NCBI GenBank assembly: GCA_050014595.1
Contig: JBEKDA010000010.1
Coordinates: 55,661 to 119,660 of the forward strand
Source: PALSA-129 sp050014595
Lineage (GTDB): Bacteria; Acidobacteriota; Terriglobia; Bryobacterales; Bryobacteraceae
Length of the DNA: 64,000 bases
Direction of reading: 5' to 3'
The notes below the pieces were generated by a model, which did not search any database, was not told the origin of the DNA, and was given only the letters and a program-made list of their open reading frames with translations. Position 1 is the first letter of the stretch; each line of letters opens with the position of its first letter. Position numbers and translations under genes: made by a program. Shown here piece by piece: positions 41,267 to 49,440 of the stretch.

Positions 41267-42362
41267 CGCTCCTCCTGAATGCGTTACTTCTCCTGAAAGC
41301 ATCGATGGCGAGGGCGTTGTCCTCGTCCGTACCGGTGGAGATCCGCAGGCAGTTCGGCAGGCCGAAGGCCTTGAGCGGACGCACCACCACCCCTTGAGAC
41401 AGCAATTCCTCGAAAATGCGAAAGGCCTCCTGCTCCGAAGAGAGCACCGTCATCACAAAATTGGCCTCCGACGGCACCACCGTGAGGCCCATATCCGCCA
41501 GGCCCGCCGCCAGCAGCCGCAGGCCCCGCGCGTTCAGTTCGAGCGAACGGTGCAGGAATTCCTTGTCGCCCAGCGCCGCCACTCCGGCCGCCTGCGCGGG
41601 CGTGGATGGCTCGAACGGCAGTTTCACCTTCAGCAGGTTGCGGATCAGTTCTTCGTGCGCGAACCCGTACCCGATCCGCGCCCCGGCCAGGCCATACGCC
41701 TTCGAAAACGTGCGCAGCGTGATTACGTTGTCGTAGCGGTAGTGCATGGAATCGGGATAGCGCGGATTGTCCTTGGCGTATTCGAAGTAGGCTTCGTCCA
41801 GGATGATCAGCACCCGCTCCGGGACGTGTTTGTAGAATTCGTCGAACTGGTGTTTCGTGAAGATGGTGCCGGTCGGGTTGTTGGGGTTGGCCAGGTAGAT
41901 GATCTTGGTGTTCTGGTTGATGGCGGCGGCCAGCGCCGGCAGGTCGTAGTGCCAATCGCGGTAGGCAACCGTGCGGTACGTGATGCCGCGCGAGCGGGCC
42001 AGTACCTGGAAGCCGATGAAGGCGGCTTCGGTGGTGAGCACTTCGTCCTCGTCGCACAGGAACGCGCGGATGATGTTGGACATGATGCCTTCCGATCCGC
42101 TTCCGGCGATGACGTTTTCCACCTTGAGCTCGAACTGCTGCGCCAGGACTTCGCGCAGTTCGAGGCCCCCGTTGGGGTAAAGATTGAGCCCGGCCAGCGT
42201 ACGGCCCATGGCCTCGATGGCTTTGGGCGACGCGCCCAGCGGGTTCTCGTTGGACGCCAGTTTGGCGATCCGGGCGAGGCCGTATTGCTTGCGAACGGAC
42301 TCGATGGTGCGCCCGGCTTCGTAGGGCCGCAACGATTCAATGTAAGGAGGTACGAGTGGCAC
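41232..42362 (-). CDS. HisC-like PLP aminotransferase, probably aromatic
   Basis: A 376-aa class I/II aminotransferase of the histidinol-phosphate family: LASNENPLGASPKAIEAM, YLANPNNPTGTIFTKHQF, IILDEAYFEYA and the PLP lysine Lys221 in TFSKAYGLAGARIGYG. HisC-like enzymes often act on tyrosine and phenylalanine, and its coupling to hppD argues for that role here, feeding 4-hydroxyphenylpyruvate to the next enzyme. The start is GTG with no strong Shine-Dalgarno. The C-terminus carries an extra FRRSNAFRRSD tail produced by a short tandem duplication that also duplicates the hppD ribosome-binding site. Confidence 0.88.
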   Translation of the reverse strand: MPLVPPYIESLRPYEAGRTIESVRKQYGLARIAKLASNENPLGASPKAIEAMGRTLAGLNLYPNGGLELREVLAQQFELKVENVIAGSGSEGIMSNIIRAFLCDEDEVLTTEAAFIGFQVLARSRGITYRTVAYRDWHYDLPALAAAINQNTKIIYLANPNNPTGTIFTKHQFDEFYKHVPERVLIILDEAYFEYAKDNPRYPDSMHYRYDNVITLRTFSKAYGLAGARIGYGFAHEELIRNLLKVKLPFEPSTPAQAAGVAALGDKEFLHRSLELNARGLRLLAAGLADMGLTVVPSEANFVMTVLSSEQEAFRIFEELLSQGVVVRPLKAFGLPNCLRISTGTDEDNALAIDAFRRSNAFRRSDAASMGAPGAG

Positions 42363-42387
42363 CAGTTCCAGTTTAGCGCGCCAGTAG

Positions 42388-42443
42388 GACAGGCCTCCTG
42401 GCCTGTCTTCTCGCGTTACAAACGACAGGCCAGGAGGCCTGTC
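42388..42443. repeat. Inverted pair of GACAGGCC palindromes
   Basis: GACAGGCC-TCCT-GGCCTGTC at 42388-42407 and its mirror GACAGGCC-AGGA-GGCCTGTC at 42424-42443, 16 nt apart. Each folds alone and the pair can fold together. They fill the gap between the aminotransferase and cysteine synthase-like genes. Confidence 0.85.
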
Positions 42444-42449
42444 CCACCT

Positions 42450-43499
42450 TCATCGACCGCACATCTGGCAATTGCGCGGCAGCACCCGGATGCCCGTGAG
42501 TTCCACATCCGGCGAAAGATAGCCGGGCTTCACCGGCTCATCGTGCATCAGGTCGGTGGTCAGGTACTTCTTGTTGTCATCGGCGAACACCGTCACCACA
42601 ACCGCATCGCCGCCGAGTGAATCCTGCGCCACGGCCGCCGCCAGGAAGTTGCAGCCCGACGAAATCCCCACGCCGAGCCCCAGTTGGGTGGCCAGTTTCT
42701 GAGCCATCAGGATGGAATCGCCATCCGAGACCGCGATGACGGGCGAGAGCTCCGCCAGGTCGACGATCGCCGGAATGAACTCGTCGGAGATGCCCTGGAT
42801 GCGGTGCCGCCCCACCCTATGGCCGGTGGACATGGTGGGCGATTCCGCCGGCTCCACGGGGTGGATGCGTACCGCCGGATTCTTTTCCCGCAGAAAACGC
42901 CCCACGCCCATCACCGTGCCTCCGGTGCCCACGCCGGCTACAAAAGCCTGCGGCTCAAGCCCCGCCTCCGCAAGTTGCAGGAAGATTTCGGGGCCGGTAG
43001 TGGTGGCATGCGCCTCGATATTGGCCTGGTTGGAAAACTGGCGCGGCAGGAACACATGCGGCGTGGGCGCCGCCATCTCTTCGGCCATCCGGATGACGCC
43101 GAGGAAGCCGCCCTGCTCGGCGCTTACGGGCACGATCTCGGCGCCGTAGCTCGAGATCAGTTGTTTGCGCTCCGCGCTCATCCAACTGGGCATAAAGATA
43201 GTGGCTGGGTGGCCCAGCGCCCGGCTCAAGGCGGCGAACGAGATGCCGGTGTTGCCGCTGGTGGCTTCCACCACGCGGTCGCCGGGTTGCAGTTCACCGC
43301 TCTCGCAGGCGCGCCGCAGGATATGCAGCGCCATTCGGTCTTTGATGCTGCCGGTCAGGTTCAGATGCTCGCACTTGGCGTGAATCACGCGGCTCGAACC
43401 GCGATACCGGAAATCGATGGCAAGCAGGGGCGTGTTGCCGATCATGCGAGCCAGCGCATCGAGCGCCGGCGGGGTGGAAACCGTTGAGACTGGTGACAT
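42450..43499 (-). CDS. Cysteine synthase-like PLP enzyme
   Basis: A 349-aa fold-type II PLP enzyme: MIGNTPLLAI, the PLP lysine Lys53 in LTGSIKDRMAL, the substrate loop EATSGNTGISFAAL, and the phosphate loop GVGTGGTVMGVGRFL. This matches O-acetylserine sulfhydrylase and cystathionine beta-synthase relatives; it makes cysteine from O-acetylserine or a related donor. The last 40 residues carry a short extension ending RNCQMCGR, with a CxxC pair that is not usual for CysK. Single gene between two intergenic repeats and the GT-C genes. Confidence 0.88.
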   Translation of the reverse strand: MSPVSTVSTPPALDALARMIGNTPLLAIDFRYRGSSRVIHAKCEHLNLTGSIKDRMALHILRRACESGELQPGDRVVEATSGNTGISFAALSRALGHPATIFMPSWMSAERKQLISSYGAEIVPVSAEQGGFLGVIRMAEEMAAPTPHVFLPRQFSNQANIEAHATTTGPEIFLQLAEAGLEPQAFVAGVGTGGTVMGVGRFLREKNPAVRIHPVEPAESPTMSTGHRVGRHRIQGISDEFIPAIVDLAELSPVIAVSDGDSILMAQKLATQLGLGVGISSGCNFLAAAVAQDSLGGDAVVVTVFADDNKKYLTTDLMHDEPVKPGYLSPDVELTGIRVLPRNCQMCGR

Positions 43500-43598
43500 A
43501 CGGGATCAACCCGATAGTAACTCGTGTCGGGGAGGAACCGCGAGCGTCAGCGAGCGGCCTCTTGCAACAGGCTGCCCATCCGCGCGATCTGGCCCGCC

Positions 43599-45062
43599 CT
43601 ACCGCACGCGGATCAGTTTTCCCTCTTGCCACGTGAAAACCGCGTCGGCGGCGGCGATTTCGCCGTCGGACAGTGGTGTTTCCCGGTTGAGGCGCACCCG
43701 TGTCGCGCGGTCTCCAAACCAGAGTTGGGCGATGAACGCCATATCGTAGCTGTGGAATGGGTCCGTGAGGAAGATGACGTTGGAGCCTGGAGGGACTTGC
43801 GGATTCACGGCGCGGAATTGCGCCAGCACCTCCGTTGTCAGCGGGGCGATCGTGAGGTTGCCGGGCTCGACTTCGTTCTTTTTGTAGGACCAGCTCGTCA
43901 GCGCCATCGCCATCATGACGGCGGCGGCTACCAGGGTGCGGACATGGCCAAACTCCATCCGGCGGAACAGCGCCTCCGCGGCCACCACCCGCGCCAGCGC
44001 GGGCAACCAGGACTCGAACAGAGTTCCCGCCAGCACTGCCCAACCCGCCAGCGTCACGTACAGGCAGGCCTGATCGCGGCCGTCCAGGAAGGCCAGGGGC
44101 AGGGGCGTAAGCACGATATACCACCAGCAGAAGCGGAGCAGCCGGTTCTTTCGGCGCCACGCCAGATACGTCACGGCCGCCCAGATGATCAGGGTCGCGC
44201 TCCATCCGAAACGCGGCAGGTGGTAGAAGATGTCGCCGATGTACCGCGCCTGGAAATCCAGGAACCGCTCCCGGGAAATGACCGGTCTATAAGCGGCCTG
44301 TTTCATCAACCCATCCGCGCCGAAGCGTTTTCCATAGATGAAGACGGCGTCCAGCAGGCCGGCCCAGAAGACCCCGCGCCCCTCGCCGCGCAGCCAAGCG
44401 GCGAATCTCTTCCACGCGAAACCCGGCGGGCCGTGAAAAAGCCACTCGTAGGCCAAAAGAACGGCGGGCAGGGTCGCGCCCATTTCCTTGGAGTTGAGCG
44501 TGCATAGGTAGAGTGCCAGGAAGGCCGCCGTCTGGCCGCCGCTCAGAATGCGGCCGGAGGAGCGTATCCGCACATAGTAAGCCAGCGTAGCGAAGAAGAA
44601 GATGCCGCAGAGCACGTCAAACACGAAGACGCTGTTGTAGTAGAGGTTACTCAAGCCGCCGTGATAGCAGGCAATTAGCGCCACCATGGCGGATGCCACT
44701 TCGCCCGTCCCCAGCGCCCGGGAAAGCCGGTACATCTGGTACGCGCCGACGAGCAGCAGCACCAGCAGCGCGGCGTGATAAGCAACGGGGGTTAGCCCGA
44801 ACACCTGATAAAGAGGCAAATAGAACAGGCCGCCCGCGGGCCGGAAGGATCCGCGCCAGATCATGAATTGCGATTCCAGCAAGCGCCAGGGCGAAGGGCT
44901 CCAGTAACTCCAGATATTCATCATTTCGTCGGGGGAAAACTGGGCCTTCAGAGTGTCCCACGAGACCAGGAAGAAGTAGGCCACGAAAAGGAGCGCACAC
45001 AGCGACTTTCGCCAGTGGCCGGATGGCGCCGGCGTGTGCGTGGCTTCGGGAGATGGCGTCAA
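43599..45062 (-). CDS. Polytopic GT-C-like membrane protein
   Basis: A 487-aa protein with about ten to eleven TM helices. The first outside loop holds FSPDEMMNIWSYW, an acidic Asp-Glu pair in the place of the catalytic loop of family 39 and other GT-C glycosyltransferases, which use polyprenyl-phosphate sugars. The C-terminal domain (about 400-487) is soluble and probably periplasmic. The exact substrate is unknown. It lies 18 nt after the next membrane protein of similar design, so the two form an operon. Confidence 0.72.
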   Translation of the reverse strand: MTPSPEATHTPAPSGHWRKSLCALLFVAYFFLVSWDTLKAQFSPDEMMNIWSYWSPSPWRLLESQFMIWRGSFRPAGGLFYLPLYQVFGLTPVAYHAALLVLLLVGAYQMYRLSRALGTGEVASAMVALIACYHGGLSNLYYNSVFVFDVLCGIFFFATLAYYVRIRSSGRILSGGQTAAFLALYLCTLNSKEMGATLPAVLLAYEWLFHGPPGFAWKRFAAWLRGEGRGVFWAGLLDAVFIYGKRFGADGLMKQAAYRPVISRERFLDFQARYIGDIFYHLPRFGWSATLIIWAAVTYLAWRRKNRLLRFCWWYIVLTPLPLAFLDGRDQACLYVTLAGWAVLAGTLFESWLPALARVVAAEALFRRMEFGHVRTLVAAAVMMAMALTSWSYKKNEVEPGNLTIAPLTTEVLAQFRAVNPQVPPGSNVIFLTDPFHSYDMAFIAQLWFGDRATRVRLNRETPLSDGEIAAADAVFTWQEGKLIRVR

Positions 45063-45080
45063 CCGGCTATCCTGCCTTCC

Positions 45081-46577
45081 TCACGGATGCGCACTAGGCT
45101 GCGACTCCAACCCGGGACGAATCGCTACGGCGACGTCCGTGAACGCGTCGTGATAAACCACCTGTAAGCCTTCGCTCTTCATGAATTCCGTGTCCAATGA
45201 ATAGAAGACCACATAAGCCTGGTAGCCGGCGGGGTATTCATTCACCTCGGTCGGCGGCGGGCCGATCTCGTGGAGGGTCTCGTGGCCGGATAACTCGCGA
45301 TAAGCGTTGATTGGCGCCACATACCGCCAGTTCACCGAGACATCCTTGAGGCCATAAGTGCGGTTGTAATAGGCCAGTACGGAATAGACTTTCTTTAGGT
45401 CGGCGTCGTACTTCCATTCCTTGAAGTAAGTCAGACGCAGACAGCCGATGGAATAACAGGCGATGAGGGCCAGCACGCCGGTGGTGGCCCGGGCCGTGAT
45501 CCGGCCCTGGAAAGAATCGAGGGGGATGGCGGCGGCCGCGCCGGCCATGAGGAACAGGAACAGCGCGATGTAGAGGCCCGTCCGGTCCAGCGGCAGCAGG
45601 ATTCCGTAGAACCAGAACAGAAGCTGGTGACAGCCCAGCGTAATGGCGAGCGCGGCGCCGGCAATGAGGGCCAGCGCTGCCCCGCGGACCGTGGTCCGCG
45701 CGCGATAGAGCAGCGCCGCGCGCCAAAGAAAGAAAGCGCCCAGCAGCGGATAGAGGAACGTGCCAAAGTGGACGAAGTGATGCTGCAGGCGCGGATTCAA
45801 CAGATAGGGGTTCGGCTCATAGAGCGAGGCCTGGAGCAGGCTGCGGCTGGTTTCCAGTAAAGACTGCGCGCCCCAGGTGAATTGGCCTTTGGGCCAACCA
45901 AGTAGCGTCGGCCCGACAAGAAAGTACCCCACTGCCAGTCCCGGCAGGACGAACGCAGCCACGGTTTTCACACGGCTGGCTGCGGCGTCGCGCCACACCC
46001 AGATGAGGATCAGAAGCCCGGTCGCGATATCGGCGATGGCGAACGAAAAATTCGCGCAAACCGAAAGCGCCACCGAGAGCGAGATGAGGGCCGCGGCCTT
46101 GTATAGGGATCCGCCCCGCTGCTTGTGCCTGACGGCCAGCGTGATCGCGCACGTCAGGAAGGCCAGCGCCAGGCTGTATCCGCGCGCCGCCACCAGGTAA
46201 TCCATGACGAACGGGCTCGCCACCAGGCACACCAGCAACGACCATTGCAGCAGCAATATCGGCGTGATGAGCCGCACCAGAAAATAGACCGCGGCGATGT
46301 AGACCGCCGCGCCGACCAGCGCCGGCAGCCGGATGGTAAAGGGCGATGCGCCGAATACCATGACAAACAGGCGCATGAGAAGCGAATTGAGAACGTGATT
46401 ATTCGCAGATGCCAGCCAAGCTGACGGGTACGGCCGCAGGGCGTAGACCAGAAACGTAGTGGCTTCGTCGATGGTAATCGATTGCACGCAGGCGCGGGCC
46501 ACGATCCACAGGAACGCACAAGCGCCCGTCGAGATCAGGAGCGGAGAGTGTTTATGGCCGGTGCGGTCGGTGGACAC
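45081..46577 (-). CDS. Polytopic GT39-like membrane glycosyltransferase
   Basis: A 498-aa protein with about eleven to twelve TM helices and a first periplasmic loop with SITIDEATTFLVYALRPYPS, which matches the acidic pair of dolichyl-phosphate-mannose-type (GT39) enzymes. NNHVLNSLLMRLFVMVFGAS is also typical of the bacterial family. It should transfer a lipid-linked sugar on the outer face of the inner membrane. First gene of a two-gene operon with 43599-45062; divergent from ftsY, 85 nt apart. Confidence 0.78.
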   Translation of the reverse strand: MSTDRTGHKHSPLLISTGACAFLWIVARACVQSITIDEATTFLVYALRPYPSAWLASANNHVLNSLLMRLFVMVFGASPFTIRLPALVGAAVYIAAVYFLVRLITPILLLQWSLLVCLVASPFVMDYLVAARGYSLALAFLTCAITLAVRHKQRGGSLYKAAALISLSVALSVCANFSFAIADIATGLLILIWVWRDAAASRVKTVAAFVLPGLAVGYFLVGPTLLGWPKGQFTWGAQSLLETSRSLLQASLYEPNPYLLNPRLQHHFVHFGTFLYPLLGAFFLWRAALLYRARTTVRGAALALIAGAALAITLGCHQLLFWFYGILLPLDRTGLYIALFLFLMAGAAAAIPLDSFQGRITARATTGVLALIACYSIGCLRLTYFKEWKYDADLKKVYSVLAYYNRTYGLKDVSVNWRYVAPINAYRELSGHETLHEIGPPPTEVNEYPAGYQAYVVFYSLDTEFMKSEGLQVVYHDAFTDVAVAIRPGLESQPSAHP

Positions 46578-46662
46578 AAGAGTTCGCGAACCGAAATTGT
46601 ATCATCTGGGGATCATGGACATCCCGGTGGTCGGTATAACGTGCTGCTAAAATGAGGAGAAA

Positions 46663-47613
46663 ATGATCCAAACCTTGTTTGGCGCCGTCGAGCCGGAGCC
46701 ATCCCTGCTGGAAAAACTCAAAAGCGGCGTGCAAAAGACCCGCGCCGGCCTGGTGAACGCGCTCGAAGATGCGCTGCAAGGCAGGAAAGAGATCGATGCC
46801 GAACTGCTCGACGAGCTGGAAACCACGCTGATCTCCGCCGATGTCGGAGTGCGCACCACCGAGGAGATCCTGGAACGCATCCGGCAGCGCGTGGAACGTC
46901 ACCAGCTCGGCGACGCCGCCGAATTGAAAGGTATGATCCGCGAACAACTGCTGGAAATCCTGGCGGCCAGTGAGCGCGCGCCGGCGCATGTCGCCGAGCC
47001 GCCGGCGGTGATCCTGATGGTGGGTGTCAACGGGTCTGGCAAGACCACCACCATCGGAAAACTGGCACAACGGCTTAAGAACGAGCACCGCTCCGTGCTG
47101 CTGTGCGCCGCCGATACTTTTCGGGCGGCGGCCATCGACCAACTCGAAGTCTGGGCCGAACGCAGCGGGGCGCAACTGGTCCGGCAAGGGCCCGGCAGCG
47201 ATCCCAGCGCCGTGGTGTTCGACGCCGTGCAGGCGGCCAAGGCGCGCCAAGTCGATTGCGTGATCGTCGACACCGCCGGCCGGCTGCAGACCAAAGAGAA
47301 CCTGATGGCCGAGCTGCACAAGATGACCCGCACGGCCCGCAAGGTGATTCCCGACGCCCCGCACGAAGTGCTGCTGGTGCTCGATGCCACTACCGGGCAG
47401 AACGGGCTCGAGCAGGCGCGCAAGTTTACGGAGTCGTCGGGCGTGACGGGAATTGTGCTCACCAAACTGGACGGCACGGCCAAGGGCGGAATCGTGGTGG
47501 CGATCGCGCGCGAGCTCAACCTGCCCATCCGCTATGTGGGAGTCGGCGAAAAAGTGGACGACCTGCTCCCCTTCGACTCCGAAAAGTTTATCGAATCGTT
47601 GTTTGAAAAATGA
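46663..47613 (+). CDS. ftsY: Signal recognition particle receptor FtsY
   Basis: A 316-aa SRP-type GTPase: N domain (about 20-95), G1 GVNGSGKTTTIGKLA (121-135), DTFRAAAIDQLEVWAER, G3 DTAGRLQTKENLM, G4 TKLDGTAKGG and the closing FDSEKFIESLF. It docks ribosome-SRP complexes at the membrane. It lacks the long acidic A domain of E. coli FtsY and has only the NG core. A Shine-Dalgarno (GAGGAGA) precedes the ATG, with TAAAAT 8-14 nt further up. The gap to ribD (47614-47652) contains the repeated nonamer TGAAGCCCG. Confidence 0.95.
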   Translation: MIQTLFGAVEPEPSLLEKLKSGVQKTRAGLVNALEDALQGRKEIDAELLDELETTLISADVGVRTTEEILERIRQRVERHQLGDAAELKGMIREQLLEILAASERAPAHVAEPPAVILMVGVNGSGKTTTIGKLAQRLKNEHRSVLLCAADTFRAAAIDQLEVWAERSGAQLVRQGPGSDPSAVVFDAVQAAKARQVDCVIVDTAGRLQTKENLMAELHKMTRTARKVIPDAPHEVLLVLDATTGQNGLEQARKFTESSGVTGIVLTKLDGTAKGGIVVAIARELNLPIRYVGVGEKVDDLLPFDSEKFIESLFEK

Positions 47614-47652
47614 AGCCCGCACGATGAAGCCCGAAACGGTGAAGCTCGATAA

Positions 47653-48762
47653 ATGAACTCCCCCTTCATGCGCGAAGCCTTGGACCTGGCTCGGCGCGGC
47701 CGGGCGCTGGCCAGCCCCAACCCCATGGTGGGCGCGGTGTTGGTCCGCGAGGGCGAAGTGGTGGGCCGCGGGTTTCACACCTACGCCGGCGTGGAGCACG
47801 CGGAAACTATCGCCCTCGCCCAGGCCGGCGAGCGAGCGCGCGGCGCTACGCTTTTCCTGAATCTGGAGCCCTGTTCGCACCAGGGCCGCACGCCGCCGTG
47901 CGCCGACGCGCTCATCCGCGCGGGCGTGGCGAAGGTCGTCGCGCCGCTCGAAGATCCCAATCCGCTGGTGGCGGGCCAGGGCTTTCAAAAGCTGCGCGAG
48001 CGAGGCATCGAGGTCGAGTTGGCCGCCGAGTTCGCCGCCGAGGCTGCCAAACTGAATGAGCCGTTCCTTCACTTCATGCGTACCGGTAAGCCCCTGGTCA
48101 CGCTCAAGGCGGCCATCACGCTGGACGGAAAGATTTCGGCCCCCGACGACAACCAGGGCTGGATCACCAGCCCGCGGGCGCGCGCTCACGTCCAGGAACT
48201 GCGCCACGATCACGACGCCATCCTTACCGGAATCGGTACGCTCCTGGCCGACGATTGCCTGCTCACCGACCGCACCTCGCTCGCCCGCTCCCGCCCGCTG
48301 CTGCGCATCGTGATGGATTCCCAGTTGCGCCTGCCGCTCGATTCGCGCATGGCGCGCAGCGCCGCCGGCGATCTGCTGGTGTTGACCACCTCCGCTTCCT
48401 CCGCCGCCCGCCGCAAGCTGCTGGAGGACCGCGGCATCGAAGTGCTGGTCTTCGACGGCCCCGGAGGGCGCGTCGATTTCCGCGGCGCGGTGGAATGCCT
48501 CGCCCGGCGGCGATACCTTTCGCTGATGATCGAGGCCGGCAGCAAGATCAACTGGAGCGCTCTCGAGTCCGGCTCCGTGGACCGCATCTTTTTCTATTAC
48601 GGCCCCAAGATTCTAGGCGGCCTGGAAGCTCTGCCGCTGGCCGGCGGGATCGGCCGCCGACGGCGCACCGACGCCATTGACGTTCATCGAATCACCATTC
48701 ATCCCATCCCGCCGGATGAATTCGCCGTGGAAGGATACCTCCATGTTCACCGGGATCATTGA
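47653..48762 (+). CDS. ribD: Bifunctional riboflavin deaminase-reductase
   Basis: A 369-aa RibD: an N-terminal deaminase domain (1-145) with HAETIALAQ and the zinc motif PCSHQGRTPPCADAL, and a C-terminal reductase domain (150-369) with TLKAAITLDGKISA, HDHDAILTGIGTLLADD and SLMIEAGSKINWSAL. It carries out the second and third steps of riboflavin synthesis from GTP. It overlaps the 5' end of ribE by 20 nt. The spacing from ftsY is 39 nt on the same strand. Confidence 0.94.
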   Translation: MNSPFMREALDLARRGRALASPNPMVGAVLVREGEVVGRGFHTYAGVEHAETIALAQAGERARGATLFLNLEPCSHQGRTPPCADALIRAGVAKVVAPLEDPNPLVAGQGFQKLRERGIEVELAAEFAAEAAKLNEPFLHFMRTGKPLVTLKAAITLDGKISAPDDNQGWITSPRARAHVQELRHDHDAILTGIGTLLADDCLLTDRTSLARSRPLLRIVMDSQLRLPLDSRMARSAAGDLLVLTTSASSAARRKLLEDRGIEVLVFDGPGGRVDFRGAVECLARRRYLSLMIEAGSKINWSALESGSVDRIFFYYGPKILGGLEALPLAGGIGRRRRTDAIDVHRITIHPIPPDEFAVEGYLHVHRDH

Positions 48763-49384
48763 AGAGCTGGGCACGCTCGAATCGGTCCAGACCCGCACCG
48801 CCGGCGCGCGCCTGAAGGTGCGCTGCTCCACCGTGCGCCAGGACATGACCCAAGGGGCCAGCATCGCCGTCAACGGCGTGTGCCTCACGGCCGTCGATCT
48901 CGAGCGGGATTCCTTCTCCGCCGACATCGCGCCGGAAACCCTGCGGCGCACCAACCTCGGCGATCTGCGGGCCGGCTCGCGCGTGAATCTGGAACGCCCG
49001 CTTTCACCCAGCGGCCGCTTGAGCGGCCACATCGTGCAGGGCCACGTCGATGGCACCGGCCAGTTCCTGGCCCTGGAGCCGCTCGGCGACCAGAACTGGT
49101 GGCTGCGCATCCGCGTGCCGGCGGAACTGGACGCATTCCTGGTCTACAAAGGCTCCATCTCGATCGATGGCATCAGCCTTACCATCGCGTCGCTCGAATC
49201 CGATGTGCTTTCCGTGACGATCATCCCGCACACGTTCCGGAACACCAGCCTGGGCGGCTACCGTGCCGGGGCGCGTGTCAACCTGGAGTGCGATATTCTG
49301 GCCAAGCACGTCGAGAAGTTGCTGCGCAAGCTGGATGTGCAGTCGCCGTTGACGGTGGAGAAACTGCGCGAGAACGGCTATTGA
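48743..49384 (+). CDS. ribE: Riboflavin synthase alpha chain
   Basis: A 213-aa protein with two tandem lumazine-binding domains (1-97 and 98-200): MFTGIIEELGTLESV and SIAVNGVCLTAVDL in the first, HIVQGHVDGTGQFLALE and SISIDGISLTIASL in the second. It joins two molecules of dimethylribityllumazine to give riboflavin. The ATG at 48743 has GGAAGGA upstream and matches the conserved start. It overlaps ribD by 20 nt, so translation is probably coupled. ribAB and ribH are not in this window. Confidence 0.95.
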   Translation: MFTGIIEELGTLESVQTRTAGARLKVRCSTVRQDMTQGASIAVNGVCLTAVDLERDSFSADIAPETLRRTNLGDLRAGSRVNLERPLSPSGRLSGHIVQGHVDGTGQFLALEPLGDQNWWLRIRVPAELDAFLVYKGSISIDGISLTIASLESDVLSVTIIPHTFRNTSLGGYRAGARVNLECDILAKHVEKLLRKLDVQSPLTVEKLRENGY

Positions 49385-49388
49385 CCGT

Positions 49389-49422
49389 CCAACTGGTAGC
49401 GCCGGCGGTCTTGCCGCCGGTG
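49389..49422. repeat. CTGGTAGCGCCGGCGGTC intergenic repeat, single copy
   Basis: A forward copy of the roughly 34-nt unit also found at 9834, 9911 (reverse), 15041 (reverse) and 62816. It sits between the convergent ribE and DHH genes, where its CCGGCGG/CCGCCGG stem could help end both transcripts. Confidence 0.8.
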
Positions 49423-49440
49423 TTCAGCCGGCTCGGGGTG

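Noticed and set aside
46552..48213. A 553-codon minus-strand frame
   Set aside because: Antisense to ftsY and ribD, both of which have full family motifs.
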